This document shows positions 1 to 10,324 of a DNA stretch of 25,736 nucleotides, in pieces (the stretch's first letter is position 1; each line of letters starts with the position of its first letter). Made by a program: the position numbers and the translations under genes. The stretch is from Gonium pectorale (Eukaryota; Chlorophyta; Chlorophyceae; Chlamydomonadales; Volvocaceae), in assembly GCA_001584585.1 (NCBI GenBank), contig LSYV01000004.1, positions 2,925,289 to 2,951,024 on the forward strand. The letters run 5' to 3'. A model generated the notes under the pieces. That model searched no databases. It worked only from the letters and a program-made list of their open reading frames with translations, and was not told the DNA's origin.

Positions 1-3000
1 CCATCTTGTCCACGTTGCCGGCTGGCAGTTTGGGGTCCTGCCCGTACATGAGGCTGTCCGCATCCCTGGAAGGGGGAGGGATATGGTCGCACACAACACA
101 CGAAAGTTGGTAACGATTCTTCCCTGCAACTTGCAGGAGGGAGGACCGCAGTGTCCAGACGACAGTACGCTGTGTGAATGGCCGTGTTCGTATATCGCCT
201 CTGGCGAGCGCTGCCGGCTGCACAGAATGGCCCGTCCAGGTGACTCAGCAAGGTCTCGTTGCACGAGTCCGAGTCCGAAGTGCGATTGCTCATGCCCGGC
301 ATTTCCTTTCCAGTATCATATGAAACTTTGTAGTCCCAGCAATAGTGGGGAGCCGCAGTGGGCACCTGCCGCCCCCCGTGGGTAAGGACACCGGTTGTCA
401 GGCCGGGGCATGGCCGGCGGCGCCGCAGCGCCGCCCCACGCCGCTCCCTCTCAGCCGCTGAAGTAGGGCGCTACCCCATTTGTCTAGGGCGCACCAGGCT
501 ATGCGGCTACGATGTACGACCTTCATCCCTGTTGAAATGGCACCGGCCCGCAATGCAAAGCGGGATCCGCGCCCCTTCTGTGGCAGAGTGGCCGCCCGAA
601 CCGCAACTATCCCCATATCCGCTCCAGCCAACAGCACACGGTTCGCAAAACAACCAGCTTAGACGCAAGACCAGGGGTGGCATGCATGTTCCCAATCCAA
701 CCTTCAGGACGTTGCGACACCTGCCCCCGTCCCCGTGCTACGCACCTAGAGGATATGGGCATGTCGGCTGCCTGGCAGTCAAGATAAAGCCCCGGCCCTG
801 CGCGACCTAAGGACACCCTCGAGACCCTTCATCGCCAACGCAATCCCTTCCTAGGGGGCACACCTGTAGAACTCGGGGTCCGCCGCCTTGGCCTTCTCGT
901 AGTCCTCTTGCGTGTACGGCACCCCCTCGGCCCGCTTGAGGTAGGCGTGATAGAGGTTCTCGCTGCCGAACACGCCCCAGCCGGTGGGGCCGCCCTTCTT
1001 CTCGCGCTTCTCGTACTTGAGCGCCGCAGTTTCGGCGGTTTCAAGCCTGAAGGGTAGGCGGTGCCCGGGTGCGCAGAAGGCATGGGCCATCTTGTGTCAG
1101 ACCAGGCGGGTACGAGCAGAGTACAGCATGGAAAGAGCACGGGTTTGCCAAGGAGACCAACTCCACCCTCCGGCCTCGAGTATTGAACTGCAGGGGCAAT
1201 CTCCGTCCTCAAGAGCATTTGCAAGTGCGTTTATGGAGTGCCTTCGGGGACTGGTATGGTGTGTAGTCCCAGCAATAGTGGGGAGCTGCAGTGAGCACCT
1301 GCCGCCCCCCGTGGGTAAGGACACCGGTTGTCAGGCCGGGGCATGGCCGGCAGCGCCGCAGCGCCGCCCCACGCCGCTCCCTCTCAGCCGCTGAAGTAGG
1401 GCGCTACCCCATTTGTCTAGGGCGCACCAGGCTATGCGGCTGTTCTAAGCAAATACCAATTGTCGCGCAATGACCTCCCAACTTGCGAGGATAAACGCCC
1501 TAGATGTGCAATGAGGCATCGTCCCATTGCCGTAGAAGCGGCGCCGGCGAGGCCACCATGCGGCGACCCACACGAGAAGCTCCACGACTGCAGCACCAGG
1601 ACAAGCTGTTCAGCATGACCCGTCCCTCGCTCCTGTCCGCCCACCTGTGGGCTTGAGTGGGGTCCAGCCCCAACCGCTCCAGCTCCTCGGCCTTCCGCTT
1701 TTGTTTCTCCTCGTACCACCGCCGCTTGTCCCCCGCACTCTCCCCCCCTCCAGTTTCCGCCGCCCCGGGGCTCTGCGGGCGTAGAGGAACTGGACGTCAG
1801 CCAATTGCCTCAGTGCGTTGAGGATGTCAAATGCCCACAACGGCAGCCCAGAAGGTGCTCTGTATGGAATCGGCCGCAGCCAACCAGCCCTGCATGCCGC
1901 TGCACATGTGTGGTAAGCCCCACGCCACGCGACCCCTGCGCCGCGCCCAGCGCAAAGCGCGGATGCCAAGGCACCCAGCCACCTGTCAAATGTATGGCAA
2001 CCTGTGGTCGCACCTTTTGCCGCTTCTTCTCCGCAATCACCGCGTGTTGGTTCTGCTTGCGGCACTGCTGCAACCGCTGGCGCAGCTCCATCAGCTTGCG
2101 CTGCTTGGCTGAAAGGCCGGCGAACGGATCCGCGCCCTCCACGCCCCCGCTGCCTGGCTCGTCCTCGCCCTCCTCCGTGCCTGGGGCCGAGCCGGGCCCC
2201 GGCCCCGCCCGCGCGCCCTCCTCGTCCCCTGGCCCCGCGCTGCGCTCACGGCTCGGCTCCCGGACAGAGCCGCCCGCTCCCTCCTGCTGTGACTCCTGCT
2301 GCGGCTGCTCCCGCTCGCCTCCATCAGCGGCAGCAGCTTGTTGGGCCGCGGGCGCCGCCTTGCCAAAACCCAGCGTCGCCGCCAGCGACCCGAGCGACCC
2401 CGCCGGCGGGGCTCCGGTCTTCTTCTTTTTGGCCACTTGTTGCTGCTCTTGTTGCTGCTGCAGGGCCTTGAGTCGGGACAGGGAGTCCTGGTCTGGGTTG
2501 ACCTCGTTAGGGTCGGACCGCAGCTTGGCGGCCTCCTCCTTCTCCGCCTTGAGCTTCAGCATCATTTGAAGCTTGCTGGGCAGCTGTGGCGGCCGGGGAG
2601 GACACCGGGCAAGATACACGTTCAAACAACATCTGAGTGCAGCGGCGAGGGAAGTGGTGTCGGCGAGGGGCCCAAAGGGTTGTTGCTGCAATCAAAGCAG
2701 CAAAGGCTGATTTTCCTACGGCTTATGGTGTGTGTAGTCCCAGCAATAGTGGGGAGCCGCAGTGAGCACCTGCCGCCCCCCGTGGGTAAGGACACCGGTT
2801 GTCAGGCCGGGGCATGGCCGGCAGCGCCGCAGCGCCGCCCCACGCCGCTCCCTCTCAGCCGCTGAAGTAGGGCGCTACCCCATTTGTCTAGGGCGCACCA
2901 GGCTATGCGGCTGTGGTATGGACAAATATAACACACTGTACATTTAGCACCTGCAACCCCCCTCCTGACCCTCCCCAGTGCCCAGTCCCGGGCACGCAAC

Positions 3001-4049
3001 TGCCCCAAGTTCATAATCTGAAAGGGTAAAACCCTCTTGATACAGGTAATGCTTCCCCATTGCAAGGGAACTCTCAAGTCCCTCTCTTCATTCGCTCCAC
3101 CGCTTCCTAAAGCAAGATTTCGCACCTGCCCCGAGTCGGTGATGATCACGCGGCGGCTGGGCTTGCCGCTGCGCTGCCCCACCACCTCCATGCGCTTCAC
3201 TGTCGTCATGCCCTCCACAACGCGCCCAAACACGACTGCGGAGGGGAGGGAGTCCGAGCGGCGGACCAGGCAGGATACCAGGACGATAAGGACCAGCAAG
3301 GCAGCACAGAGCCGCGGCGGCGGGCTTCCGGCGCAAAGCCGCACAGTAGGCCTACACGACAGTAGTCCAGACAATACACTGCGCTGGGCCGGGAAGCGCT
3401 CACCATGTTTCCCGTTGAGCCAGGGGCAGGGCACCGTGCAAATGAAGAATTGCGACCTGCGCGGGATGCCAACACAAGGGGCGTTGACTGCCATAACCTC
3501 CCACCCGGAATCACGGCCAAGACACGGCCCCTCACGCCCCCCATCTCACAAGCCCACGCAAGGACAGCGGCTGCTCCAGGCCTGGGTTACTTGCCCGTTG
3601 GTGTTTGGCCCGGCATTGGCCATCGACAGCATGCCTGGCTTGTCGTGCTTTAGGGCCAGTCCCGGCCGCTCATCGTCGAAGCGGTCACCGTAGATGGACT
3701 CCCCACCGGTCCCATCGCCGTTCGTGAAGTCGCCTCCCTGCGAAAGGCGTCATGCCTTGGTACAAGCGGGCGACCCCCAGATATTTCCATAAAAGTCCCT
3801 GATCAGCCCAGGGAGTGTCCAAGCAGCTCTAAAGCTTACCTGGCACATGAACTCCGGGATGATGCGGTGGAAGACGCAACCCTTGAAGTGCAGCCGCTTC
3901 CCCGATTTGCCAACGCCCTTTTCACCAGTGCAGAGTGCCCGAAAGTTCTCCACGGTGCGGGGAACGATGTCCGCAAAGAGCTCCATAACGACCCGCCCGG
4001 CCGCCTCACTGCCAATCTGGATGTCGAACCATACGCGTGGGTTCTCCAT
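1..4049 (-). CDS. Cyclophilin-SYF2 fusion protein (3' end beyond window)
   Basis: Exons (minus strand, 5' to 3'): 4049-3840, 3737-3595, 3456-3404, 3235-3126, 2583-2014, 1772-1645, 1046-864, 65-1 (continues off the edge); about 487 residues are visible. Residues 1-172 form a complete cyclophilin peptidyl-prolyl isomerase. The catalytic set equivalent to human CypA R55, F60, Q111, F113, W121 and H126 is present as R62, F67, Q120, F122, W130 and H135, and the plant-type insertion KGVGKSGK lies near residue 45-52. The domain ends DSGQ and splices in phase 0 to LPSKLQMM, restoring the usual GQL end of cyclophilins. A charged, Gln/Glu/Gly-rich linker follows (about 173-325), then a SYF2 domain: [81 protein letters not shown]2 is a component of the NTC/Prp19-associated spliceosome, so a nuclear splicing role is inferred. 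No start codon or promoter is needed between the domains, and all phases match. The start ATG at 4049 gives the normal cyclophilin N-terminus. Confidence 0.88.
329..508. repeat. 180-bp interspersed element, copy 1
   Basis: This is the first of three near-identical 180-bp copies. It lies in the intron 66-863 of the cyclophilin-SYF2 gene. On the plus strand it begins tgtagtcccagcaatagtgg and ends caccaggctatgcggct. It differs from the other copies by G for A in cagtgGgcacc and G for A in ccggcGgcgcc. The last 56 bases can fold: agccgc at 453-458 pairs with gcggct at 503-508, with a further gcgc/gcgc pairing inside. I see no clear target-site duplication and no open frame shared by the copies. 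Confidence 0.93.
1262..1441. repeat. 180-bp interspersed element, copy 2
   Basis: Second copy, same orientation, in the intron 1047-1644 of the same gene. It carries one private change (gagcTgcag). Flanking sequence is unlike that of copy 1, apart from a short tatggtg just upstream that is also next to copy 3. Confidence 0.93.
2733..2912. repeat. 180-bp interspersed element, copy 3
   Basis: Third copy, same orientation, in the intron 2584-3125 that joins the cyclophilin and SYF2 parts of the gene. It is identical to copy 2 except at one base. The near-identity of all three copies, against unrelated flanks, indicates recent spread or ongoing homogenisation. Confidence 0.93.
3457..3594 (-). 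other. Non-canonical GC-AG intron in the cyclophilin domain
   Basis: The exon ending ACC AAC GG at 3595 is followed by gcaagt, the classical sequence of a GC donor. The next exon begins after cgcgcag with G TCG CAA TTC. Joining them gives NTNGSQFFICT, the universally conserved cyclophilin segment. The only nearby GT (three bases downstream, GGGCAA|gtaacc) would break the frame across SQFFICT. Confidence 0.82.
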
Positions 4050-4309
4050 TGCAATCTACGCGGGATGGCCCGCGGGCCAAAGCCTGACGGGGCGACCTAG
4101 CAAGCCAGATTGCGCTCTACTTCTACGGGCAACGACAGGTGCCGACAGTATGTATGCTATGTTCTGGCAGTAGGGGAAGCAGTGCCCTGTGGGCCTGGCT
4201 GCCGGTGGACCTCGTCCAGGTCCTCCGTCCGGCACCCAGTGGACGAGCTCGTGAACGCTCCCGCTCTCCTTGCCAACCCATGCGTTCCCCTAGCATACTC
4301 ATCTCCACC
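4050..4309. promoter_or_regulatory. Short divergent intergenic region, probable bidirectional promoter
   Basis: These 260 bp separate the ATG of the cyclophilin-SYF2 gene (minus) from the ATG of the thioesterase gene (plus). Both 5' UTRs and both core promoters must fit here unless a non-coding first exon lies elsewhere. I see no convincing TATA box in either direction. The assignment rests on position only. Confidence 0.5.
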
Positions 4310-7300
4310 ATGATGCAAATACTCCACCGCTGTTTGCCAGGTGCAGTAGCTGCGGAGGCAGCAGCTGCAGTAGCGCCCCAGGGCCCCTTTGCAGTGCCCT
4401 CGCTACCGCATGTCGCCGTCATCGCGGGGGTCCTGCGGGGGATATCTGGGGTGCTCCATGGCGACAGCGCAGGGACTAGTCGCGGCGTAGCTTCTACCGC
4501 CACGGGGGGCACCTCTCAGCCTGGGGCCGACCCGCTGCCTTCCTACGTGGGCGCATACACCCCCATAACCAAGAAGCTGTGGACAGAGCGCGCCAGCAAG
4601 GGAACTATGGGGGTTCCAGCGCCCCTTTCCCCAGACGGCAGCCGGCCGCCCAAGCCCGTACACGTAACGTACGACTTCGCCACCGACCGGAACCTGCAGG
4701 AAATGGTAGGTCGCCGGCGGTCAAAAGTCACTGGCAACAGTCGGGCGGGCAACATGTCAGGAGCCCGGGTCGGATACTTGCTTTATGCCTGGGTCATGCG
4801 CATGCCAGCTCGATGAAGAACACGCATTTTTTTTGTGGAACCCCTTTTATTCCCTATCGAATCCCGTACGTGCAATTGCCGTGCAGTACAGGTACGGCAG
4901 TTCCGGAAGGAGGGAGTCTACGCCAGGGCTTGCCGCCAGCTTCTGGCTTACCCACGCAAGGACCCGCGCCGTGCGATGCCGGGACACCGTTGAATGTTTG
5001 GGATGCTGAGAGCCTCAGACGAAACGCCCCCCTCCGCCAGCGGGTCGGGAACAGCATGCCCAGCGGCACACGTGGCAGCGCTCCTTCGGGTTGACGTCTC
5101 CTTGCCCCACTGCTTACGCGGTATCCTGGGGGTACCAGGGCGACCAGTCGTTGGGTCCCGTGACATCTGACATTGCTTTACGTAAATCGGCCACATGGGC
5201 AGAAGAGCTGTCCGCACGCGCCCACTCGGGCCCAAGGGCCCCCGCACCCCCGTTGCTTGCCGACAGGTGCAAACAGCGCACACACAAAGTGGGTTGCCCA
5301 TGGGACGGCTCCCCTCTACCCCGCCATGTGCTCCCCGCAGGAACCCCTGGGGCCACATGCGGCTGGGCAGGCTGCTGGAGGACCTGGACTCGCTAGCGGG
5401 AAACGTGGCGTTTGAGCACTGGTAGGGCGCAGTGCGAGTGTAGCACGGGAGTGGCAGTCGGTGGAAGGGATCCCTGGATGAGGCCAACGCGGGGTCAATG
5501 GCATGGGAGCCGGAGGTACCGGAGCATGGTGGGAGGGAAGGCCATCACGGGTGGAATGCCTGGGGCGGTGCTGTCGTGCGCGTCATGCCACCACGCAAGC
5601 CGGCGCGCTGAGGACACGCCATCTCGTCCCATCACCCCGCCCCGACGACACGACGGGGCTCTGACCTAACCGCCACAACCACCCCTGCCACTGCCGCAAC
5701 CGCATACACCGCCATCGCCACCATCTCGCGCCGCCAGCTACACGGGCCGCGGGCTGCCGCTGCTGGTGACGGCAGCGGTGGACGAGATCAGTCTGCGCCA
5801 CCCGCTGCAGCTGGAGCGGGACGTCATGGTGCACGGCCAGGTGGTGTGGACGGGCAGGTCGGCGCTGGACATTCGGATGCAGCTGATGCAGGTGGGCGGG
5901 GTGATGGTGGGGGTGGAGGTGGTTGTGGGGGTGGTGACGCCTGGTGCGGTACGGTTCTGGCGGCCTGACCGGAGTATCACCAGGCTGTGTTGCCGCACGC
6001 AGATGGCGGCCCCCGCCGGCCCGGTGACCTCGGCCGCAAACCGCATCCGGTACTGTCGGCCCCTGCCACTGACGCCATGAATGTGACCCATCAGGCGCTC
6101 TCTGTGCAACGCTCACGTGCATTATAAGCACACAACACTCCTGCGACACATCGCATCCTCCGCTACCGCAACCCGGCAGCACGCCGCTGCCCGAATCCGC
6201 CCGCCGTGTCCTCGGCGGGACCGTGGGCCGTTAGGCCCCTGCATGCCCGCCTGCGCTCCCCGCCACCACCACCCACCCAACCACCCAACCACCCCAGGCG
6301 CACCACGAGCCGCAGCCCAGCCTGGAGGCCCTCTTCTCCTTCGTGCACCTGGATCCCGCCACCCGCAAGGCCTCCCCGGTGGTGCCGCTGCGCCCCGAGC
6401 ACCCGGCCGACGTGGCGACTTTCGCGCAGCGCCAGGCGGTGGCGGACGAGCGGCGCGCGGCGCGGCAGCACGCCGACAAGGCGGGCCCGCAGCCGGGTGC
6501 GCTCCGTGCGCCGATGGGGGGCTGTGCCGGTTGTCGTGTGGTTGCGCGGGCCATGGGCGGCGGGGCGGCATGGCATCTGCATGTAGTGCGGCGGAGGGGT
6601 TCAGTGCGTGCGGTCGCAAAGGGTTTCTCGGTGTGCGCAGCTGGCACACGAGGCGGTGTGGCGGCGGTGCTTCCGAAGCCCGTCGTCGGCGTCTGTATGG
6701 ACGGATGCCGTGTTGGCATCCAGCTCGTCGGGGCTGATCGGGATTGCAGCCTCCACGAGCGATTGCTGGGCTGGGCTGGGCTGGACCATCCTCTTGGCCC
6801 CGCCGCGTGGTTGGTCCGCTGGCCCGGCCCCGCACCGCAGCAGACATGCCAAACCTAGGCACCCGTCCCTCCTCCACCGCCCCCTGCCAACCCTGCAGTG
6901 CCGGCCGAGGCACGCGAGTGGGTCCGCGCGGCGCGGCGCATGCTTGAGCTGCCCGCGCTGTCCGGGGGCGAGGCCGTGCTGATGCCGTCCACCTGCCAGC
7001 ACAACACCTTCGTGTGCCAGCCGCAGCACCGCAACACGCACGGCCGGGTATTCGGAGGCTTCCTCATGAGGTGAGGGGGAGGGAGGCTGCCCGCGCGGTC
7101 TGGGGTCGGTAGCGGCCAGCGGAGAGTGATTTGCTGCAGGCACTGATCCAGCCAAGAGGCGACAGTGACTGCTAGTATCGTGTAGGTTTTAGCATAGGGC
7201 GTCTTGGGCCCTGAGAAAATAGCGACCGTAAGGGAGGCCCGCGTACATTCTAGGCTGTGTCGTTCCACGGGTTTCGAAGCCACATACACAACACTAATCT

Positions 7301-8809
7301 CTTTTGGTTGTCCTGCCGCCAGTCCCCCGCGGTGCCGCATGCTCTTGACGAGCAGCTCTCGCCCTTGGCAGCTTCTGGTGGCTCCCATCCCGGCACGAGG
7401 TGGTGCCGGCTAGGCGCTTTCCCGTACGCCCCTTACGGTGTCCGCGACGCGACCCGTTTCCCGTCTTCATTGCCCCTTCCCCACGCGCTTCGCCTCCCAT
7501 AGACTGCGTCTTATGCGGACCTATGACTCCGGCGCGCGCGCCCCGCCAACCTGCCGGCGGGCTCATGGGCTGGGTTGGGTCCCCCCACCACGCTCATGTG
7601 CTGAGGGCGGCATTTCCCTGCCCTCATCGCCATGCACACCGACACCCCGTTCTGGCCCACACACCGGGGAAGGCATGTGCCCAGACGCTCCCGTCTCCTG
7701 CTGTACCCCAGGTCCCCCGCGCGCGAGTCATAAACCGCCTGGCGCCTGCCCCGCAGGCGCGCCTACGAGCTGGGCTTCGCCACCACCTACATGTTTGGCG
7801 GGCGGCGGCCGGTGTTCATCAAGGTGGACGAGATCACGTTCAGCCGGCCGGTGGACGTGGGGGACCTGCTGCGGCTCACCTCCACCGTGGTGCACGCGGC
7901 GCCCACGGACGAGCAGGGCAGCCAGGTGGGGGCGGCGGGGTGAGGGTGAGGGCGAGGGCGAGGGCCGGGGTGGAGTCGAAGGTGAGGGGGAGGGGGAGGA
8001 AGGGACGAGGGGGAGAATGGGCTGGGGGCTCGGCCGTTGCGCATCCCGGCGTAGGTTCCAGGCGCCTGGGTACGGTAATTAGGTGCCGATCCCGGGAGCT
8101 GCGACCGGCAACGTGAGTGAGGCAGTGGGAGAAGTTACGGGAAGAGACGAGCTGGGGACAGCCGGGCGGGGGTGAGACTGGTCTGCTGCGCCTTAGCCCC
8201 ACTGCCGTACCGCAGCGCCCATGTATGACGACTACCGTAGGGTAGCAACCAGGGGGCGTTACTGCGAGGACCCGGGTTACGGAGGCCGGGGCCGCGATGT
8301 GGCATCACGGAAGTTCCCCTAGAAATGGGCTCGGACTGGTAAAGCAAAGCGAGGCGGCAGGCGGCGAGAAGCTCGCTCGCTCCCACGTCCGCGTGTCCTT
8401 CGTCACAATTACGTAAGGAAGGTCCGTGATGTAGGAAGGCCTCACCCGCGGCTGTGGCAGCCTGCCTGCATGCTGTCTGGGACCTGCGACCTGTGAACCG
8501 AGGGCGGATGCAGGTGCGGGTGCGATCCGGTCTAGTGCCATGCTTCCCGGCCGCCTGGCGTGCGGCATCCTCACCGTGGCCCTCGGCTCGCGCCCACCCC
8601 CCTGCCGCTCCCGCTCGCAGGGCCGCGTCGTGGTAGAGGTGGAGGCGCGGGTGACCAAGCCAGAGGCGGTCGAGTCGTTCGTGACCAACACCTTCACCTT
8701 TGTATTCGGTCTGACGTCGCCGCCCGGGAGCCCCCCGCTGCGCCTCAAGCGGGTGCTACCCACCTGCGACGAGGAGGCGCGGCGCTGCTGGATGGCGCAG
8801 CAGGTGTAG
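4310..8809 (+). CDS. Acyl-CoA thioesterase, ACOT9-like double hotdog, probably mitochondrial
   Basis: Exons: 4310-4705, 4887-4891 (microexon), 5341-5421, 5738-5891, 6298-6496, 6899-7070, 7757-7925, 8621-8809; 454 residues, with all phases compatible. The family hydrolyses fatty acyl-CoA to free fatty acid and CoA. The first hotdog holds YRNPWGHMRLGRLLEDLDSL, then AGNVAFEHC and LLVTAAVDEISL (about 133-212). The second holds QHRNTHGRVFGGFLMRRAYE and PVFIKVDEITFSRPVDVGDL (about 320-430). The FGGFLMR-AYEL block is diagnostic of ACOT9-type and plant homologues. The first 45 residues (MMQILHRCLPG...) lack early acidic residues, which fits a mitochondrial transit peptide. ATG 4310 has a CCACC context; an in-frame ATG at 4280 is the alternative start. 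The terminal exon ends WMAQQV-stop. I found no TGTAA signal in the following 1.5 kb, so the 3' end of the transcript is not placed. Confidence 0.88.
4887..4891 (+). other. Inferred 5-nt microexon of the thioesterase gene
   Basis: Exon 1 ends in phase 0 (GAA ATG|gtaggt) and the next clear exon enters with one leftover base (cccgcag|G AAC CCC TGG), so five bases modulo three are missing. The string gtgcag|TACAG|gtacgg supplies exactly TAC AG and gives M-Y-R-N-P-W. From memory, plant relatives have YRNPW at this place. The alternative is a weaker donor at 4720 (cggcg|gtcaaa), which would give VGRRRNPW and no tyrosine. Confidence 0.55.
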
Positions 8810-10324
8810 CGGGGGAAAAATCAGAGGGAGGGAATCTGCCTCTACGGACACCCAAAGGTGCGACAGTTCCAGTAGGGTGCCTGGGTACAAGGCATGGAGG
8901 GCAAAGTTGGTGTAGCCCTGGCTTATGGGAGGCTGCGGGCCCTATTCATGCGGTGCGGTATGCTGAGTTCAGCTGACTCGCAGAGGTGGGGAGTGTTTAA
9001 GAGGGCAGCTGCGCACGTTTGCTGAGTGCTACTCCTGCTGTGGAATTGTTGCGGGCTGTGCTCCGCCGACCGAAACGAAACGAACGTGTGACTAGGCGCG
9101 GTCGTGAGCGTCACCTGGTGAGTTCGAGGATTGGTATTGGTGAGAACGTTGTTGAGTTGGCTACAGGGCAGCGAGGGATCGTGTCACTGACGCGGACGAA
9201 GTTGATCACGGCTCAGGAAAGCTACATTCGTCACTGGGGTCGTGAACACGCGCGCGTCGTGAGCTTGCCTCCCTGGTGGCTGGTGCGACCTGGGTGCGAG
9301 GCGCACAATACACTTCCGTTACCCGTTACCAGTGGTCGCTCGGTTGGGGGGTTCCGTGAAACAGGATTGCTCGCACCTGCTTGCCTGGGATGGAGGTCTT
9401 TACGAATAGTTGCGCGTCGCACCGTAAACGACGTGGCATCGTGCCCTCCACCCGTCCCGTAAAGACGCAAGTGGTACGCATGTCTGCCGATGTTGCACCT
9501 TATGGGGCCATGAAGGGTTAGGACGAGCGCTGTTGGCGAAGAGCGAACCCTGATTAAATCAAATTTGATACCGTGCCGCAAGACATGAGGGGACACTGGC
9601 CTGGATTGCGCATGTGTCGGGCAGTTATGGATGTACGATGTGCTCATACGGCGGAGCCCGTGGCGAGCATTATATAGGCTCGGGTCGATCAGGCACCTTT
9701 GATCAGGCACCATAATTTTTACATTGTCTGCAGCTCCATTTGTTGCGCTCTGCCTTGTCACACTCTGCAATTACGTTTCTGTTTAGGGAGCGTGCTACCC
9801 AAATTGCGTCGCAGCAGCCATGCCGGCTCCTTCAAACAGTGTTGCTGCGTCATCATGGCTTAACAACAGGTGACAAAGGGAATGAGGGGAAGCGGCATGT
9901 CAATGTAGCTCCTATGGCATTTCAGCCAGCGCAGCGAAGCGCAGCGAAGCGCAGCGAAGCGCAGACAGCATTACGGCTGCACAACACGCTTCTAAGAGTA
10001 ACTTGAATACGCGTGCTGAAGCAAAGGACGCCGCCGTTGTGGCAACGTGCTCGCGGCAGCCATATCCTCGACAAGGCAGTTTTTGAAATAAAAGATTTTC
10101 CATTGCATACAGATACCAAGTACCTACCGGTACTTCTGGGAGCGAGCTACATACCCTCCCAGGTTCCGACAAGGTAGGCGGTAGCAATGCGCCGATGCAG
10201 CCAAGGCCGCGACGCACGAACGTGCAATGCCGTGTGACGCTTTAACGGACTGCGCACTGCATATGTATTGTACCTCAAGCCTTACGACCGCGGGTTCTCG
10301 CAAGTCCATAAGTTGATCTTGGAC
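8810..10324. other. Intergenic, probable 3' UTR of the thioesterase gene plus upstream region of the next gene
   Basis: No ORF here has the third-position GC bias of the neighbouring exons. The first several hundred bases are GT-rich, like long algal 3' UTRs. A tatata at 9671-9676 lies about 650 bp ahead of the coiled-coil gene; beside it the 11-mer gatcaggcacc occurs twice (9687-9697 and 9701-9711). These could be promoter elements, but nothing proves it. Confidence 0.5.
9929..9964. repeat. Short tandem repeat, 10-bp unit
   Basis: The decamer gcagcgaagc is repeated three times in a row from 9931 to 9960, with partial copies on both sides. It lies in non-coding DNA upstream of the coiled-coil gene. 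Confidence 0.9.
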
